Of a stretch of DNA of 64,000 nucleotides, positions 63,924 through 64,000 are shown piece by piece. The notes under the pieces are model-generated. The model was not told the DNA's origin. It was given only the letters and a program-made list of their open reading frames with translations, and ran no database searches. Both the position numbers and the translations under genes were made by a program. Each line of letters begins with the position of its first letter. Within the stretch, counting starts at the first letter, position 1. Source of the DNA: Paraglaciecola sp030730205 (GTDB lineage Bacteria; Pseudomonadota; Gammaproteobacteria; Enterobacterales; Alteromonadaceae); contig NZ_JBGQOM010000004.1 in NCBI RefSeq assembly GCF_052119645.1, positions 322,984 through 386,983 of the forward strand, given 5' to 3'.

Positions 63924-64000
63924 GGAGTGGTAGTTCAGTTGGTTAGAATACCGGCCTGTCACGCCGGGGGTCGCGGGTTCAAGTCCCGTCCACTCCGCCA
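63924..64000 (+). tRNA. tRNA-Asp (anticodon GTC)
   Basis: A complete 77-nt gene including encoded CCA, ending at the window edge. Acceptor GGAGTGG pairs with CCACTCC; the D-loop reads TAGTTCAGTTGGTTAGAATA; the anticodon arm CCGGCCTGTCACGCCGG shows GTC at 63958-63960; the T-arm is GCGGGTTCAAGTCCCGT. Confidence 0.97.

Noticed and set aside
63777..63962. 61-residue frame over the tRNA gene
   Set aside because: It overlaps the tRNA-Asp and has no supporting features.
1..64000. CRISPR arrays, prophage or complete insertion sequences
   Set aside because: No regularly spaced repeats, phage gene runs or transposase genes were seen in either strand.

Overview
The window looks like chromosomal DNA of a marine gammaproteobacterium of the Alteromonadales, probably Alteromonadaceae near Glaciecola, Paraglaciecola or Alteromonas. 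The grounds are moderate GC content, the gltA / sdhCDAB-sucABCD block, two large TonB-dependent receptors with a tryptophan-halogenase-like gene in a starch locus, and a NasT/NasS-type nitrate assimilation cluster. The genus is inferred from gene content, not tested.

Layout. 1-3.2 kb: the end of a pirin-family gene, then manC and manB (GDP-mannose precursors). 3.2-15.3 kb: a small membrane protein and citrate synthase on the minus strand, divergent from succinate dehydrogenase (sdhCDAB), 2-oxoglutarate dehydrogenase E1/E2 (sucAB) and succinyl-CoA synthetase (sucCD). E3 (lpd) is not here. 15.6-28.1 kb and 31.3-37.0 kb: a starch/maltodextrin locus with two TonB-dependent receptors, a flavin halogenase-like protein, a multimodular pullulanase-type lipoprotein, a GH13 alpha-amylase, an esterase-like lipoprotein and a GH31 enzyme. 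It is interrupted at 28.7-31.2 kb by an EAL phosphodiesterase, a Cys/Gly-tailed protein, a DUF502 protein and an RRM protein. Three promoters of this locus carry a 14-bp palindromic operator at the same distance from the -35 box, which suggests one sugar regulator encoded elsewhere.

37-43 kb: housekeeping and poorly known genes on the minus strand (DUF2780, MOSC, MATE, moeA, an orphan solute-binding protein, a TraB/GumN protein) plus a 284-bp MITE-like element with 21-bp inverted ends. 43-59 kb: nitrate assimilation, with nirB, nirD, nasA, a YbiB-like gene, nasT (ANTAR), nasS, nrtABC, an outer-membrane porin and an FNT-family channel; a VOC-family gene lies between the last two. Strong intrinsic terminators sit 27 and 21 nt before nirB and nrtA. 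With NasT/NasS next door, this points to nitrate-controlled transcription antitermination of both operons.

59-64 kb: a minus-strand set holding a REC-GGDEF diguanylate cyclase, a 74-residue stand-alone histidine-kinase dimerisation (DHp)-like protein and an unknown 99-residue protein. Then come rnhA divergent from dnaQ, a membrane-anchored periplasmic protein, and a complete tRNA-Asp at the right edge.

No CRISPR array, prophage, rRNA or complete insertion sequence was seen. The most notable observations are the fixed operator/promoter geometry of the starch regulon, the paired attenuators of the nitrate operons, and the isolated DHp protein beside a diguanylate cyclase.
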